Shown in pieces: positions 42,408 to 58,578 of a stretch of 64,000 nucleotides of DNA. The notes beneath the pieces were generated by a model, which saw nothing but the letters and a program-made list of their open reading frames with translations, ran no database searches and was not told the origin of the DNA. Position 1 is the first letter of the stretch. Every line of letters starts with the position of its first letter. The position numbers were made by a program, and so were the translations under genes. Source of the DNA: Adiantum capillus-veneris (Eukaryota > Streptophyta > Polypodiopsida > Polypodiales > Pteridaceae). The stretch is from the NCBI GenBank assembly GCA_014529385.2, contig CM043963.1, positions 109,036,912-109,100,911 of the forward strand, in the 5' to 3' direction.

Positions 42408-42968
42408 TTAAGAAGGAGATAATTGGTCTTTGTGTGTTTCAATTTGATTGATTAGAACCAAAAATTGTTTGTTATCTTTTCGAGCTAACCTTTTAGCTTG
42501 AGTGTGACTAAGAAGAGGTTCTAGTTCTAGCTTTTGATCAACTTGTAGTGTGAAAGATTTTTCATTATGTGTGACAATGAGTGTATGCTTATTATAGTCA
42601 ATCTTTGGATTAAAATGATGTCTCCAAGGCATACCCAAAATTAAATCTGAGTTTTGTGATGGTGCTACTAAGAAATCTTGTGATTCAATGAAGTCTCCTA
42701 ATTGGTATTGCAAATATTTTACCATATACACACAATATATTTTATTTCCTTGGGAAATTGCTTTTACTTTATAGTTTGTGGGAATCATATGAAATTTCAA
42801 CTTTTGTGCAACACATATGGAAATGAAATCATGTGTGCTTCCACCATCATGTAATAACTTAAAAGCATCATCCCCAATTTTAACTTGCATACATAAAACA
42901 CTATTTACCTGAGAAGTAGGAGTACCTATTAGTTGTATGTCCCATCTCGTGACAAGTGTAGCAAACAA
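42408..42968 (-). pseudogene. Element F protease
   Basis: 187 codons: LLHDGGSTHDFIS, where DGG stands for the usual DSG, then SDLILGMPWRHHFNPKIDY. This is the gypsy retropepsin between gag and RT. The frame is largely open. The S to G change at the active site may be inactivating. Confidence 0.78.
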
Positions 42969-43790
42969 CAGTCTTCACATCAACTTTTTCATTAATCTTA
43001 TTGAAATTATTGTTGTTGTTGTGACTATGTAGAGCCTTGTTTTGTGACTTCAAGAAAGAAAAAAATGAATGTTTAAAAGCATCACTTGAACCATTGCTAT
43101 TTACCTTCCTTTGTCCAAAACCATTTTGATTGGAATTGTCTGATTGTGGTCGATATTGATTATAATGTTGCATCCACCATTATCCATTGGTGTCATTGGT
43201 CCTTGGTTGAGGTAGAGTAGGATTTATACATTGTGGTGGTATAAGAGAAGAATAACTCCTTTTGATTGGTTGGTTGCCATTTTGGAGTTGGATCTCTGCT
43301 TTTGTAACTTCTCAAGCTTTTGTTGAAGGAGAGTATATGCAGCACGTTCCTTTTAAAGCACTTCAAAAAGAATATCAATCTTTTGATCCATAACAAGAAT
43401 CTTGGGTGGTCATGGTTGCATAACAAGAATCTTGGGTGTCATAGTTGGTTAACTCTAGCAAAAGAAACGTTAAAATATAGGTGTAAATCCAAAATATATG
43501 CAAGTGTTAAATTGCAGAAAGGAAAAAGAGCATAAGAAACGATCAACATGATATCTGTGTATGTTGAATGAGCCAAAAAAATTACAAGAAGACCTCTAGT
43601 GAATATGCAAAGCCTTTAAACAATCAAAACGGTGGATAGAAGCAGTTGAGCGAGTGTCTTCTTGTTTTGCTGATGATTGTAGGCACTTCGATTGACTTTG
43701 AAGCTGATTTTTAACAGTTTGTGGTTGTTCCTTGAGAGTGTAAGTGATCCATGAATTGTCTTTGTGCTTTTCTTCAATTGTTTGCATCAT
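42901..43790 (-). pseudogene. Element F gag remnant with zinc knuckle
   Basis: Three minus-strand pieces in order, the last with VVCYTCHEMGHTTNRY: a CCHC knuckle whose final Cys is Tyr. Upstream pieces are Gln/Lys-rich and interrupted. Confidence 0.65.
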
Positions 43791-43990
43791 TTTCTTTAAA
43801 ATAGAAAGAAAACAGAGTGCTCATAGATGTGATTGAAACTATTGAGATGAGGAAGCTTGTTCTTATTGCATCTTTAGCAAAGAGATAGCCTTCCAAAAAC
43901 AATATTCTTGAGAGTCTTCATGCCAAAATTTATTTGTTTTGCCCATAAGAAGCACTCTTCTTTGCTTTTACACATATAGAGCGTTTTCAA

Positions 43991-44560
43991 AGCTCTGATA
44001 CCATTGTTGGCTTCCTAAAGTATTTCCAACAATTTTGGCACAACTTTGATTTATTAAATAAGAATAAATTTAGCAAAACGATTGATTGAATAATCACAAC
44101 ACACAAAGAGAGAAACATAAACAAGAATCAAAACACAAGAAATCATACTTGATACCAACCATCCCCCTAAATCAATATGATTGAGTATTTTCCTTCCGTC
44201 TTAAGAAAGATATACGATAGATAAGAGAGCAAGAGGTACGCAATCAAGAGAGTGTATGGCATGGTCTAGAGAGCGAATTAGCAGAAAAGAGAGCAAAAGT
44301 GTATCTTCTGCAGCTTAGCTCTGATGGAGATTGTGATGGCTCTGTTGGCTTTGAACCCTATAGGTCACTTGGTTAGGATACTCTCAGAGCACTTGTCTTC
44401 CTTGTGAAGAGTTAAGAAGCTGATTCTCGCTGAAAAAGTGTGGTGTGCACGAAGACTCGATTTCGAGATTCCTTTTCTCTCTTCATGCATGCACACAAAA
44501 TAGAAGTGGTAGCTTTTCAATTAAACTCTAAAAATAGTAGGTAAAGGAGAGTTCTACTTA
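43991..44560 (-). repeat. Element F primer site and 5' LTR (outer edge uncertain)
   Basis: On minus TGGTATCAGAGCT (44,003-43,991) is the initiator-Met tRNA site. The LTR end ...GCCAACA is at 44,005. The LTR runs right for an undetermined length. No second LTR is seen because F is truncated at about 41,400. Confidence 0.65.
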
Positions 44561-46381
<1,821 letters not shown>

Positions 46382-46517
46382 TCTATACTATATATTAAGG
46401 AGACCGTTTTTCCAGTGCCACGTGTCGCAATTTCCTTTATTTGGCTACAGTGAGGACAATGTGCACGCAGGGGGGGAGAGAGAGAGAGAGACGGCCGAAG
46501 GCCGCCGGCCACACTAG
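46382..46517 (+). mobile_element. 136-bp Helitron-like non-autonomous element
   Basis: Starts TCTATACTATATATTAAGG and ends CTAG, flanked by A on the left and T on the right as Helitrons require. The 3' end has a hairpin CGGCC-GAA-GGCCG nine bases before CTAG, the position typical of Helitron terminators. Inside is a short G/AG repeat. No coding capacity; it would depend on a RepHel protein from elsewhere. Confidence 0.55.
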
Positions 46518-48721
46518 TTGCATGTAAAGCACCTCAAGAAGCCTCATTTGGTTGTCACTACGTCATGACAACCCATGGGAGCCCTTCCCTCCTTACTTAT
46601 AAAAAAGGTGGCCCTTTATGAACCCATGCGCACGGCCCTTATCTGGACAGTCCATGATCACACAGCCTTCCCATAACGACTGCCTGACCAACACAGTTAG
46701 CGACGACGAACGTCAAGCTCTGCCCCCGCGGACAACCACCACAACGCTAGCAATGCCGCTAGCGGATACCACCATAGCCAAGCATCCAAGGAGCTTCTCT
46801 TCCTCTTGTTCACAATGAGGGTGTCCTCTTTCGGCCTTTATACCATGCGCCTCGGGGTTTAGATTTGCATATGGGTCCATTGACCCTACCACATGTCATT
46901 GTCATGGATTGCCCCTCAAGCTCCCCAATTTTCTCCAACTTCAACAAAAACTTACAAAAAAAAATTTCTTTTTTCCTCCATCTTTCACTCCTTGCACTTT
47001 GGTGCCCAGGGGTCCGATGGTCAAGCCATGAAATGCCACCAGAAGCCGACAACCCCCCCAACTCCGAGCCTACCAATCCTTGTCGTGTTTTGGTTTTGTC
47101 GTGCCTCCAACTTGAGCCGCCAAAAACGGAAAAAGTTATATGGCATTGCATTATCGCTAGGTGGACCAAACTTCATCTGGCAATAACTCATTGACCAAGC
47201 ATCCAATTAACAAGCAATCACTTTCTACTAGCTCCTCATGATGAGCACTACATCTGCAAATCTTGTCGAGCTCTAGAAAGAATATATAGGCACATTTCCC
47301 AAAGTGGGAAATTCGGGTCAGATTCGACCCCCGTCAAACCTTCAACTACCCATAACTTGCTCATCTGGGATCCAATGCTTGATCTGAAAGGATGGACGTG
47401 GCCAAAAACTTGAGTACTTCACATTCACCTACTAAAATAAGCCATGATCATCTGTCCCCATCTGCCCTACCGGTCAAGGATTTGCAAAGCCTTCTAACTT
47501 TGAATCTCAATATCTTTCACACCGAGGCTGGTTGGAATGGCTTCTAGAGCACTTTGAATACTATATTACTAGGCATTAGAACGACACTTTGAACACTTGG
47601 GCCCGCTTTCCCAATTGGCCTTTCATAGAGCCTTTATGGCCCAAAAATCCGGCCCTTGCCTACCCAGGCCTCACATACCAGCTTTTTTGGGCCCCACACC
47701 TGTAGGCACCCTCTGCACTACTTGGCACCACTTCTAGTTTTCTTGCACCAGTGTCTTTGAGAAGATCCAACTAGTGGAGGGCCTCCATGGCCTGCCCGTC
47801 TATGGGACTTGGGCCCAAATTTGGTGTAGCAATAATAGATCCTTCCCTGGAAGAAGTCCTTTGACCACAAGCTTCCCAAGGAGGGCTTCTCCAACCCTCC
47901 TTGCGAGCAAGGTAAAGTAATCACCCACCACAAGACCTTGGCCCAAGCTAATTGTGTGTCTTGTCTTGACCACAAGAAGTTCCTAATCAGCCCCCACTTC
48001 AGTCCACTACGAAACCTTACAATGGAAGGCAAACTCATGGAGTCGCTCCTTGATGGTGATCAATTCCTATTGAGCCTATTGCATGTGCTCCTCCATCCAA
48101 GGGCTACCTAGGTGGCACTCCTACATCCGCCATAAGGAGACAATGCCCGTCAGAGTCACTTCTCCTCCTCCTCCCTAGTTGCAACCAAGCAAGTTGCTCA
48201 CTTTTGGAGGAAGAAACGACTAAGCTCCCCAAGGAAAGTGGCTACTATAGAAGCAAGTTCCCCCTCATTGCCCACACTCTCTATCCACAATGCCTCAACC
48301 TGATCCCTGATCTCAATATCCCATCAAAATCCTCTCTAGGATGTGTAACATGACACTGCCACTCCTTTGCATGTTTGACATAGTAAGAATCACTGACGCA
48401 TGATAAAAGAAGTAGTTCCTACCAAGATGTATATTGAACTGCCCATGTCACAAAAGCGGTCACTAGCATAGAACCAATCTATCCTAGATAGATTCACGCC
48501 CCCTACTTCACGGTCAAAATGAGAGAAAGAGAGGCTCTCTGAAGGCCTCCCAAAGCCTGCATATTGCAACACATCCAAAATACTCATAGTCATACATAGA
48601 TGCTCCCAAAAATCCTCATAGTCATACATAGACGCTCCCAAAATGTCTCATACCTACCTCGTAGAACATTTCCACATCGTCGCCTACAACTCTCACACAA
48701 ATGATTCTTTTGTAGCATAAG
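46518..48721. other. Mostly unassigned region with a possible LINE scrap
   Basis: At 47,718-48,038 on minus, RNFLWSRQ and LPCSQGGLEKP resemble the segment after RT in plant LINEs (weak). 48,553-48,640 holds a small duplication (CTCATAGTCATACATAGA twice). Nothing else recognised. Confidence 0.3.
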
Positions 48722-50488
<1,767 letters not shown>

Positions 50489-50489
50489 T

Positions 50490-50501
50490 TGGTATCAGAG
50501 C
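50490..50501 (+). promoter_or_regulatory. Element C primer-binding site (initiator-Met tRNA)
   Basis: TGGTATCAGAGC, a full match to the common plant retroelement primer site, one base after the LTR end. Confidence 0.85.
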
Positions 50502-50891
50502 AATTGGTTTCCCTTTTCTTGCTTAAGAAAGGTCCTTAATTTTTCCATGAAAGGTTGGACCTGTTCATTGCATAAGGGTAAGTGGGACAGGGATCTGTTA
50601 TCTTGGTTGAAAAGGACTTAGTTGAGGTACACCGTTGGGAACTATAGACTTAATAATGGAGTCTCTTGGGGCTTGCCTTTGGCTTAACCATTATTGAGCT
50701 ACTAGCAAGCTCAACAGGAACCATAATCAACCGAGCAATGTTAGACCCTCTCCACTATGTTTTGCAATCAACAGTCTCTAAATCACTGGTGTGGCTACTT
50801 GAGAACTAACTTTCATAGGTAAAGAAGAGTAGCAACTAAGGTTTTGGAGGGTACCAAAGCACAAAGTATCTTACACATAAATTTAATTAGC

Positions 50892-52250
50892 ATGGCTGAC
50901 AATAATCAAGAGAGTAGAATGAATATTGACAACTTTGATTTTGCACATGAAGGTGCTATTAATGATGCCCCAATGTTTGTGAACTATCTTGTTACTAGGT
51001 TGCAAACAAGCTATGGGCAACCCTGCTTTGCAAGCCGAAGTTACACAACAACTTTGTGCTTATGGGGTTTCCCTAACTCTCCAAGAAGAGAGAGAGCTTA
51101 GGAAGCCTCTTGTAGAGACTTCCAAAAGAAGACTCTCTCCAATAAGAGAAGAGGAGGAATCTAATAAACGAGAAAGAAGTGAATCTCCAAATTCCTCTGA
51201 AGATGTGGCTCCACGAAGACGGCGGTCTCCACGATCCCCAACTCCTCCCAAGAGGAAAATATCATCCTATAGTCCTTCTTCTCGTCACTCTGAAAGGGAA
51301 GAGAGGAAACAAAGGAAGAAAAAGGCAAGAAAGAGGTCACCCTTTTCTCCTTATTCTTCACCTTCCTCCTCTTCCGACAAAAGCAACAATAATCCACTAG
51401 AGAATACAAGAGGAGAGGACATCATAAATCCTACCCTTCTTGGAAAAAGTCCCAAAAACTAAAGAAGTTCAAAGAGGGAGGAAAGAGTATCTCTTTTCTC
51501 ACCTATGATGGCACCTTTGGTGCTACCGACAAAGTCTTGGCCTTTATCCAACAATTTGATGCAGCCTTTGGAGATTAGGGCTTCACGGAGTCCTCCAAGC
51601 CATGCCATGTAGCTATGCACTTCCAAAAGTCTGCTCGTCAATGGTGGGCTAGCCTTTGTGGCAATGGCGAGACCCCAAATACTTGGAAGACTCTACGAGT
51701 TTCCATCATGAAGCAATTTTTGGTGAGCGATGCCAAGGATAAAGTGCTCATTAAATGGTGAAGTTTAAAGCTACTCTCCAACGAGTCTATCCACAAATAT
51801 AAAGACAAGTTTTGGGATTTACATCTCAAAGCTACAGTCTTTCAAAAGATAGACTTTGCCGAGTAAAAGCAACAATTTGTGTGGGATTACTTGAAGAAAT
51901 GGCTGAGTACGTCAACTCCCAATGGCCTAGTTCTATCACTGAAGTCATCCACCACACTATGGTTGCATCTCGTATCAATTTCCAACAAGGGGCTAAAAGG
52001 AATGCCAAGCCCGTGGAAAACAAAGATCGAAATGGTGCAAAGGGGAAGAACAATGCTCAAAGTTCTTCCCAAGGCAATTCCAACAACAACATAACATCGA
52101 CAAGACCAAGGAGAAAGGAGTTTACAAAGGTAAAAACAAAATTTGTACTAAAGAGAAAGAGGATTTTCACAAGGATCACAAATGATTTAAGTGTGGGTAG
52201 CAAGGACATGGCTATCGTTCTTGCCCCAAAAGAAATGCTGCAATGAGACT
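50892..52250 (+). pseudogene. Element C gag
   Basis: Starts at ATG 50,892 (MADNNQESRMNID), with a frame change near 50,990. A stretch of Arg-Ser-rich sequence (PRRRRSPRSPTPPKRK, SPFSPYSSPSSSS) precedes the Gag core (FDAAFGD, WWASLCGNGETPNTWK, KFWDLHLKAT) and a knuckle (FKCG-stop-QGHGYRSC) whose first Cys codon is also TGA. Family role: capsid. The SR-like block is not usual in chromovirus Gag as I know it. Confidence 0.75.
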
Positions 52251-52902
52251 CCTAGAGCTTCCACGGTTCAAGCTCCAAAAGAGGATGCTCATTTGCAAAG
52301 GATCATCCCTTTCATATGCTTGGGGGGAGGTGAGGGAGCATTATGCCTTCATCCTATTTGATCTTGGATCTACTCACAACTCCATATCAATGGAGTTGGC
52401 CACTAAGTTAGGCATTCAAGCTTTTGAGATGGGAGATATTGTAATTCCCGATGGAGCTTTCAAGGGACAACAAGCCTTCGTTACTCCCTTGATTGGGAAG
52501 TTGAGGCTTCATTTCCAAATCTACTTCGACAAAGAAGACTTTTTCATCTCTCCTCTCCAACATGAGGATGTTATCCTAGGGGCACCATGTTTTAATCGCA
52601 TGTCTGCCAACATGAAGTTCCCTGAAAGGAGAATCTATTTCACGTACAGGAAAAAGAGTATGTATATAGATCCTAATGTGTCCAATCGTACTATACCACT
52701 TGTAAATTTTCCTGCTTTTGATAAGTCAATGAAAAGCTCGATTTCCTTGTACATGGTTTTTGTCAAAGAATCTCTAAATGATGCTAATGTTTTAACAAAA
52801 CAAAGTGGTAGGAATGAAAAAGAATTAGACTTATCTAATTTTCTAAATGGATTCCAAAATGTGTTCATTGATGATATCCCTATGGACTTACCTCCAAAAT
52901 GA
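52243..52902 (+). pseudogene. Element C protease
   Basis: 220 codons, open: FILFDLGSTHNSIS carries the active-site Asp with Leu for the usual Ser; VILGAPCFNRM is the C-terminal element. The course matches B on both sides of the element A insertion. Confidence 0.8.
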
Positions 52903-53570
52903 GGGGATGATGACCATCAAATTGAGCTCCTACCAGGAAGCTCACCACCTAACAAGCCTCCTTATCGAGTTTCCCAAGCTCAACAAGAGGATATCATGAG
53001 GCAAGTACAAGAATCGGTAGACAAAGGGATGGTGAGGCCTAGCTCATCTCCCTTTTGTTATCCATACCTTTTAGTGCAAAAGAAAGATGGTACATACCGC
53101 ATGTGTGTGGACTATCGAGCACTAAATCGTATCACTATCAAAAACAGAGTTCTCGTACTACAGGTAGAAGATCTATTTGATAAGCTACAAGGTTTGACCT
53201 ACTTCAGTAGGATTGACGTTAAAGTGGCTATTATAAAAAATAAGGATAGTGAATGAAGATATCGTAAAGACCGTGTTTCGTACAATGTTTGGTCTTTATG
53301 AATATCTTGTCATGCCTTTTGGTTTGACAAATGCTCTAGCCACGTTCAATAATTTAATGGAGAAAATTTTTAGACCCCATCGCAAGTTTACTGGAGTGTC
53401 CTTTGATGATATAATCATCTACTCCAAGTGCTTGGAGGAGCACAAGAAACATCTCTAGGTAGTTTTCAAGCTTTGAGGGAGACCAAGCTTTTTATCAATC
53501 AAAAGAAGAGTGAATTTTTCCTTCAAGAGATTCAATAATTAGGTCATATTATCTCTCAAGATGGTATCTT
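52903..53570 (+). pseudogene. Element C reverse transcriptase
   Basis: [33 protein letters not shown] and FDDIIIYSK at the catalytic site. Frame breaks near 53,250 and 53,460 and a TAA inside the LGHIISQDG region. Confidence 0.82.
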
Positions 53571-54200
53571 GGAGGTAATAAATTCATGGCCTAATCCAAG
53601 GAATCTACATGAGCTACAAAGCTTTATTGGTATGTGTGCATACTGTAGATGCTTCATAGCAAAATTCTCTCAAATAGCAGGACCATTACATGACTTAACA
53701 AAGAAGACCGTTAAGTACTCATGGACGGCTAAAGAGAAAATGATTTTGACAAGCTCAAAGAGAAGATTACCTCCCAACCAATACTTATGCTTCTGGATCT
53801 CTCAAAACCATTTAAGGTCCAATGCGATACTTGTGGTGATTGCCTTGGAGCCGTTTTGCTTCAAGAAGGGCATGCCATAGCATATGAGAGCCGAAGGCTC
53901 AATGCCAATGAATGGATCTTGGGCATATATGAAAAAGAGCTTTTAGCTGTTCTACATGCCCTAGACACATGGAAGCACTATCTATTGGGGACTCCATTTA
54001 TTTTACGAACGGACCACCAAAGTCTCAAGTACTTCATACACAAACCAAGCTTTCCAACAAGCAAATGAGGTGGGCAAATGTTCTTTCGTAATTTAATTTT
54101 CATATTGGTCACATTGCTGGTAAGCATAATCAAGTGGTCGATGCACTATCATGATGACCAAGGGTAAATGCGGTGTCTATAGCAACTCACAATGATCTAT
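53571..54200 (+). pseudogene. Element C RNase H
   Basis: FIGMCAYCRCF closes RT. Then CDTCGDCLGAVLLQEGHAIAYESRRLN, EKELLAVLHAL and LRTDHQSLKYF are RNase H. Ends with a broken DALS segment at about 54,150. Confidence 0.8.
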
Positions 54201-55617
54201 CTTCCATGATAGATGAGTACGTTACTGACCCTGATTTTAAAGACATAATGTCAACCTTGCCTTAGGGAAGAAAGAGGAACCATTCACCTTTCAGGATGAT
54301 TATCTTCTCCATGGCAACAGGCTACGTGTTACTCACTCCCGTCGTGAGAAAGTCATGTATGAATCCCATGCTCCTCCCTACACGGGGCATCGAGGGATTT
54401 AACCTACTCTTCAAGGAGTAGAAACGTACTTCTATTGGCCTACCATAAAAGTGGACATACAAGAGTATGTATCCAAATGTGTGATATGCCAAAAGACAAA
54501 GTATGATAGAGGGAAACAACCTGGATTACTCTAGCCATTTCCAATCCCTAATTCTCCATGGGAGAGGATTTATCTTTGGATTAGCCAAGTCTATCCATGG
54601 GAATACGAGAATATGGACAATAGTCGACAGATTTAGCAAGCAAGCACACTTTATTCCTGTCAAAAAGACTATTAAGGCACACCAAATGGAAACCCTCTTC
54701 ATATCTTAGATTTTCAAACACCGTGGATTGCCAACATCCATCGTGTTAGATAGAGATCCTAGAATGATCAATAATTTTGGAAAGGTCTCTTTGAAAATCT
54801 AGGTACAAGATTGAATCTCTCTTCGGCCTATCACACACAAACGGATGGCCAAAGTGAGATAGCCAATCTTACAATTCTCAATCTACTAAATACTTATGAT
54901 ACAAAAGTAGATCAACGATCACAATGGGAGAAGTAATTACCCCTTGTAGAGTATGCATACAATAATACTATCCATACTACTACGGGAAAGGCACCTTTTG
55001 AGATCATAGAGGGAAGACCTAAAAGTCCCTTGCTACTTAAAGTACGTGGGAAGATCTTTGCTCTACCGATGAGTATAGCCGTGACCTACAAGAATATTTT
55101 CAAAATATTAAGGAGGCTATATCCATCTCTCAACAAAGGCAAAAGGCTGCTACTGATAAGCACAGAAGGGTCTTAACATTCAAGGAAAATGATTGGGTCT
55201 TACTCAAGTTTCCCAAGGCTCAATTGAGGCAAACAATGGGCAAAAGTCCTACCGGTCATCAAAAGTATTATGCTAAACTAGCAAAAAGATACTATGGTCC
55301 TGAAGCCAATAAATGACATGGCTTATCGACTCAAGTTTCCCAACCATTGGCTCATACACAATGCTTTTCATGTGAGCCTACTCAAGCCCTACAAAGGAGA
55401 GCCACCAACAAACCCAATTATTGAAGACCCCCCCATAAATCAAAGATCAAGAAGAGGTGCTACAACCCGAAGCTATCCTTTGACATGAAGATAAGGTACT
55501 AGAACATGGTAAGATTATATGAAAATATCTTATTAAGTTAAAAAATTATCCTTTTGAAGATGCTAGATGGATGCAAGGAATATAGCTTAAGGATAGTATG
55601 AACCTTGTCAATGCTTG
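54201..55617 (+). pseudogene. Element C integrase and chromodomain
   Basis: HAPPYTGHRG and CVICQKTK form the zinc region, then FGLAKSIHG, IVDRFSKQAHF, YHTQTDGQSEIAN, NAFHVSLLKPY, and a chromodomain ending FEDARWMQG. Several frame breaks. The two TGA codons in the chromodomain are at the same codons as in B. Confidence 0.8.
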
Positions 55618-56791
55618 TAAGAAATCTTTGTATGGGTTGAAGCAGACTCCTTGTGCTTGGTAGGCAAAAGCTGACACTCATTTGGTTAAAGAAGGATTTT
55701 CTAGCAATCCAGTTCTGAAAGCACTTTGTATATCAAGCATGAGGGTGATGTATTTATCATTGTTGTTCTATATGTAGATGACTTGCCGATTACTGGTCTG
55801 AATGAGACACACATTGCTAAATTCAAGGCTGATTTAGATGCTACTTTCAAGATGAAATACTTGGGGCTCTTGCATCATTACTTGGGTATACAGTTTAAGC
55901 AGTGTGATGGAGGTATTGCCTTATGCCAAACAAGCTACATAGAGACATTACTATGTAACTTTGGACTTGAGAACTGCAAACATATTGCCACTCCGATGGA
56001 AACAATTTTGAAATTAAGTCTTCATGATGCTGGTGATCTTGCATATGTCACTCTTTATCAAACCGCTATGGGATGCCTTAATTATGTATGCAATACAAGG
56101 CCAGATATTCAATTTTTAGTCACAAGTTAGAAGAGCTATGCATAACCCTGGGTCTAAGCATTGGCAGGCTATTGAGAAGATCTTTCACTACTTGAGTGGA
56201 ACTTTATATCCTGGGTTGTTTTACCCTAAGGGGGATCATTGCCACCAGATTTGCATGCTTTTTTGGACTCAGATTGGGCTAGTTGTTATGACACGTGAGT
56301 GTCCACATGTGTTTTTTGTTTCATGCTAAAAAATTCATCCATATCATGGTTGAGAAAGAAGCAACCTACTCTGGACACTTCTTGTTGTTAAGTTGAGTAC
56401 AAGGCAACCTTCATAGCTACAATTGAGTGTGTAGGGCTCAGGCGCCTTGGCTGATTTGGGTGTTGGAAAGGATACCGCCAACATCATCTACATTGACAGT
56501 CAGAATGCATTGACAATTGCAAGAAACCCAATTTTTCATGCTTGCACAAAACACATTGGGGTGCATTATCACTATGTTAGAGAGAGACTCTTAGCATGAG
56601 ATTTCAGCTTGGCTTATGTGCCAACACAGGACAACCTTGCAGACACAAAGGTTCCTCGTGAGAGAAGCTTGAATCTTTTTGCAAAGCTTTGGGCTTGCTT
56701 ACCTTTGTGGATTGATCATGTCCTCATGGCATGACAATTCCCTATGCACTATGTGCCAACTCTCGTTCATCGCATCACTCCCATGGGGATT
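55618..56791 (+). pseudogene. Copia element H: RT-RNase H 3' part
   Basis: KKSLYGLKQTPCAW and VVLYVDDL (catalytic YVDD) mark copia RT, then GCLNYVCNTRPDI, HWQAIEKIFHYLSGT and TKHIGVHYHYVRE, the hallmark end of copia RNase H. The start is abrupt at the joint with element C. The 3' LTR follows. Confidence 0.85.
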
Positions 56792-56997
56792 TGTTACCAT
56801 ATATGTGGAAGTGATGTGTGTGAACACACTTAGGATCATCGGGGCATTTTTTTCCTAGGAGGTTTTTTCCCCTGTGCATTGCATATATGCCCATCATTCT
56901 AGGGCTAATTTATCTTTCCATTTGTGCATTAAGCAATACCTCTCTCTTGTGTTCCTTGAGCTTCTTCATCATCTTCAAGCTGTGTGTACATCCAACA
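56792..56997 (+). repeat. Copia element H 3' LTR
   Basis: Follows purine-rich ATGGGGAT, starts TGTTACCATATATG and ends near TCCAACA. It matches the minus-strand LTR at 37,235-37,433. Confidence 0.75.
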
Positions 56998-58578
56998 ACA
57001 CTTTTTGTCTGATCCAACCAACACTCACTCAAGTCAACATAACCACTTTCATGAATGTATGTGTGTCCCAAACAAGAATTTGCATGATGGGTAACCCTAC
57101 AACCTTCCGATCCTAGAAAGTAAGGGAAAATACTCCAACCTAAGTCGTGGTTGAGATAGGGAGATTTGCCTCCTCCTTGAGCACATATTAGTCGCATCAA
57201 AGCCATGTTTTTTGAAGTAAGCTCAAGCTGGCTAAATGCCTAGCAGGATCATTGAGATCACTTTGTTTGCCATCTCTAGAGACTTAAACTCTTAAGTGGT
57301 AGTAGCCTTTCTCGAGAATTTGCACAAAATACAGTCTTGCCCACTTTAGTGAGGAGTCGGCCTTGGAGCAAGTCTCAAACATCTTCTTTGTTGGGTCACA
57401 TGCCAACAAGCTTTCAAATGACCAAGGTGGCTTGAAGATGTTCTATTTTGACCATCAAGCTTTCTTGCTCTTCTAGTGAAAGAGCAAGTCGAAGGGTCGG
57501 CTCAATGGTGTCAGATGAGGGGGCTTCAGTAGAGTCCCTCTAAGGTGGAGCAAGGGCCACAATTCTGAGCTTGCCTCTGGAAAGAGGAAGGCAAAGACGA
57601 CAAGGAAGGCCACCAAAAAGTTGAAAGCGGCTCATAGGTAGCTAGTGAGGGAGGAGAGATTTTTTTTTTTTTTTTTGGGGGGGGGTGGGGGGCTACGTGA
57701 GAGGGGGGGAGAGGGGGAGGAATGTACAACAGCAAGGGGGAAGCACGAGAAGTAGTGAGCGTGCAATGTTCATGTATTCTTGCTTCTTTCTACGGATTTT
57801 AAAAAACCTTTTTGATTGCCATATCATTTTGGCTTGCCTTATGAAATTTGTGGCTACTAGTTGAGAGATTGATTCTACATACATACAATCCATTTGGCTT
57901 ACTTCAAACATAAGTTTGTTGGATACAAGTATAGGGTCTTCACATGCAATTTTGGAAGTGAGTTTGCAACAATTTTATTATTATGGAATGTAATGCATTA
58001 TCAAATATGTTTTTTGAGCACTTGGAGTGCTATTGAGCTCTTTTGAGAGCAAGTATCCCAGCATTGATTTGAGACACTGCTTGCATCTTGTGGTGCCTGT
58101 TTGTGCATAGTCCTACTAATTCGTAGTGACATATCCATGTATGTACATTGAGTTGCAAACAAGGCCATTGTCGTGACCATTTTTGAGCCTTGGTTGGAAG
58201 ATAGTCATTGCTGAACTTGATGATATTCATGTCTTTTGATCAGCCTTTGGCGGGTTCTTGGTGAGGTTCTATTGAGTTGGGGGATTCTTGAATGTTGATA
58301 TCCCTTTGATGATACATGTTTTCTTGAGTACCCTTTTACGAGGCTTGCCATAGGTTATGTATAAAGAGGGCTAGGTACATTTGACACCGTGTTGGTGGTC
58401 TATTTGGGTCAGTTTAGTGATTAGTTTATGCACACAACTTGTCAACCATAAAATTTATGCATCAAACTTTAATTTTGGGATCATTTTCTTTCACTTTCAA
58501 TTGAGATTTTTCTCCAGTTACCTAGGAGACTCTATCATAGTTTCTTGGTCTTCTTGTCATAGTATTTAACTCTTGCAA
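56998..58578. other. Unassigned stretch
   Basis: Contains T17/G8 homopolymers at about 57,660-57,690 and no gene recognised. Short frames are not supported by any motif. Confidence 0.35.
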
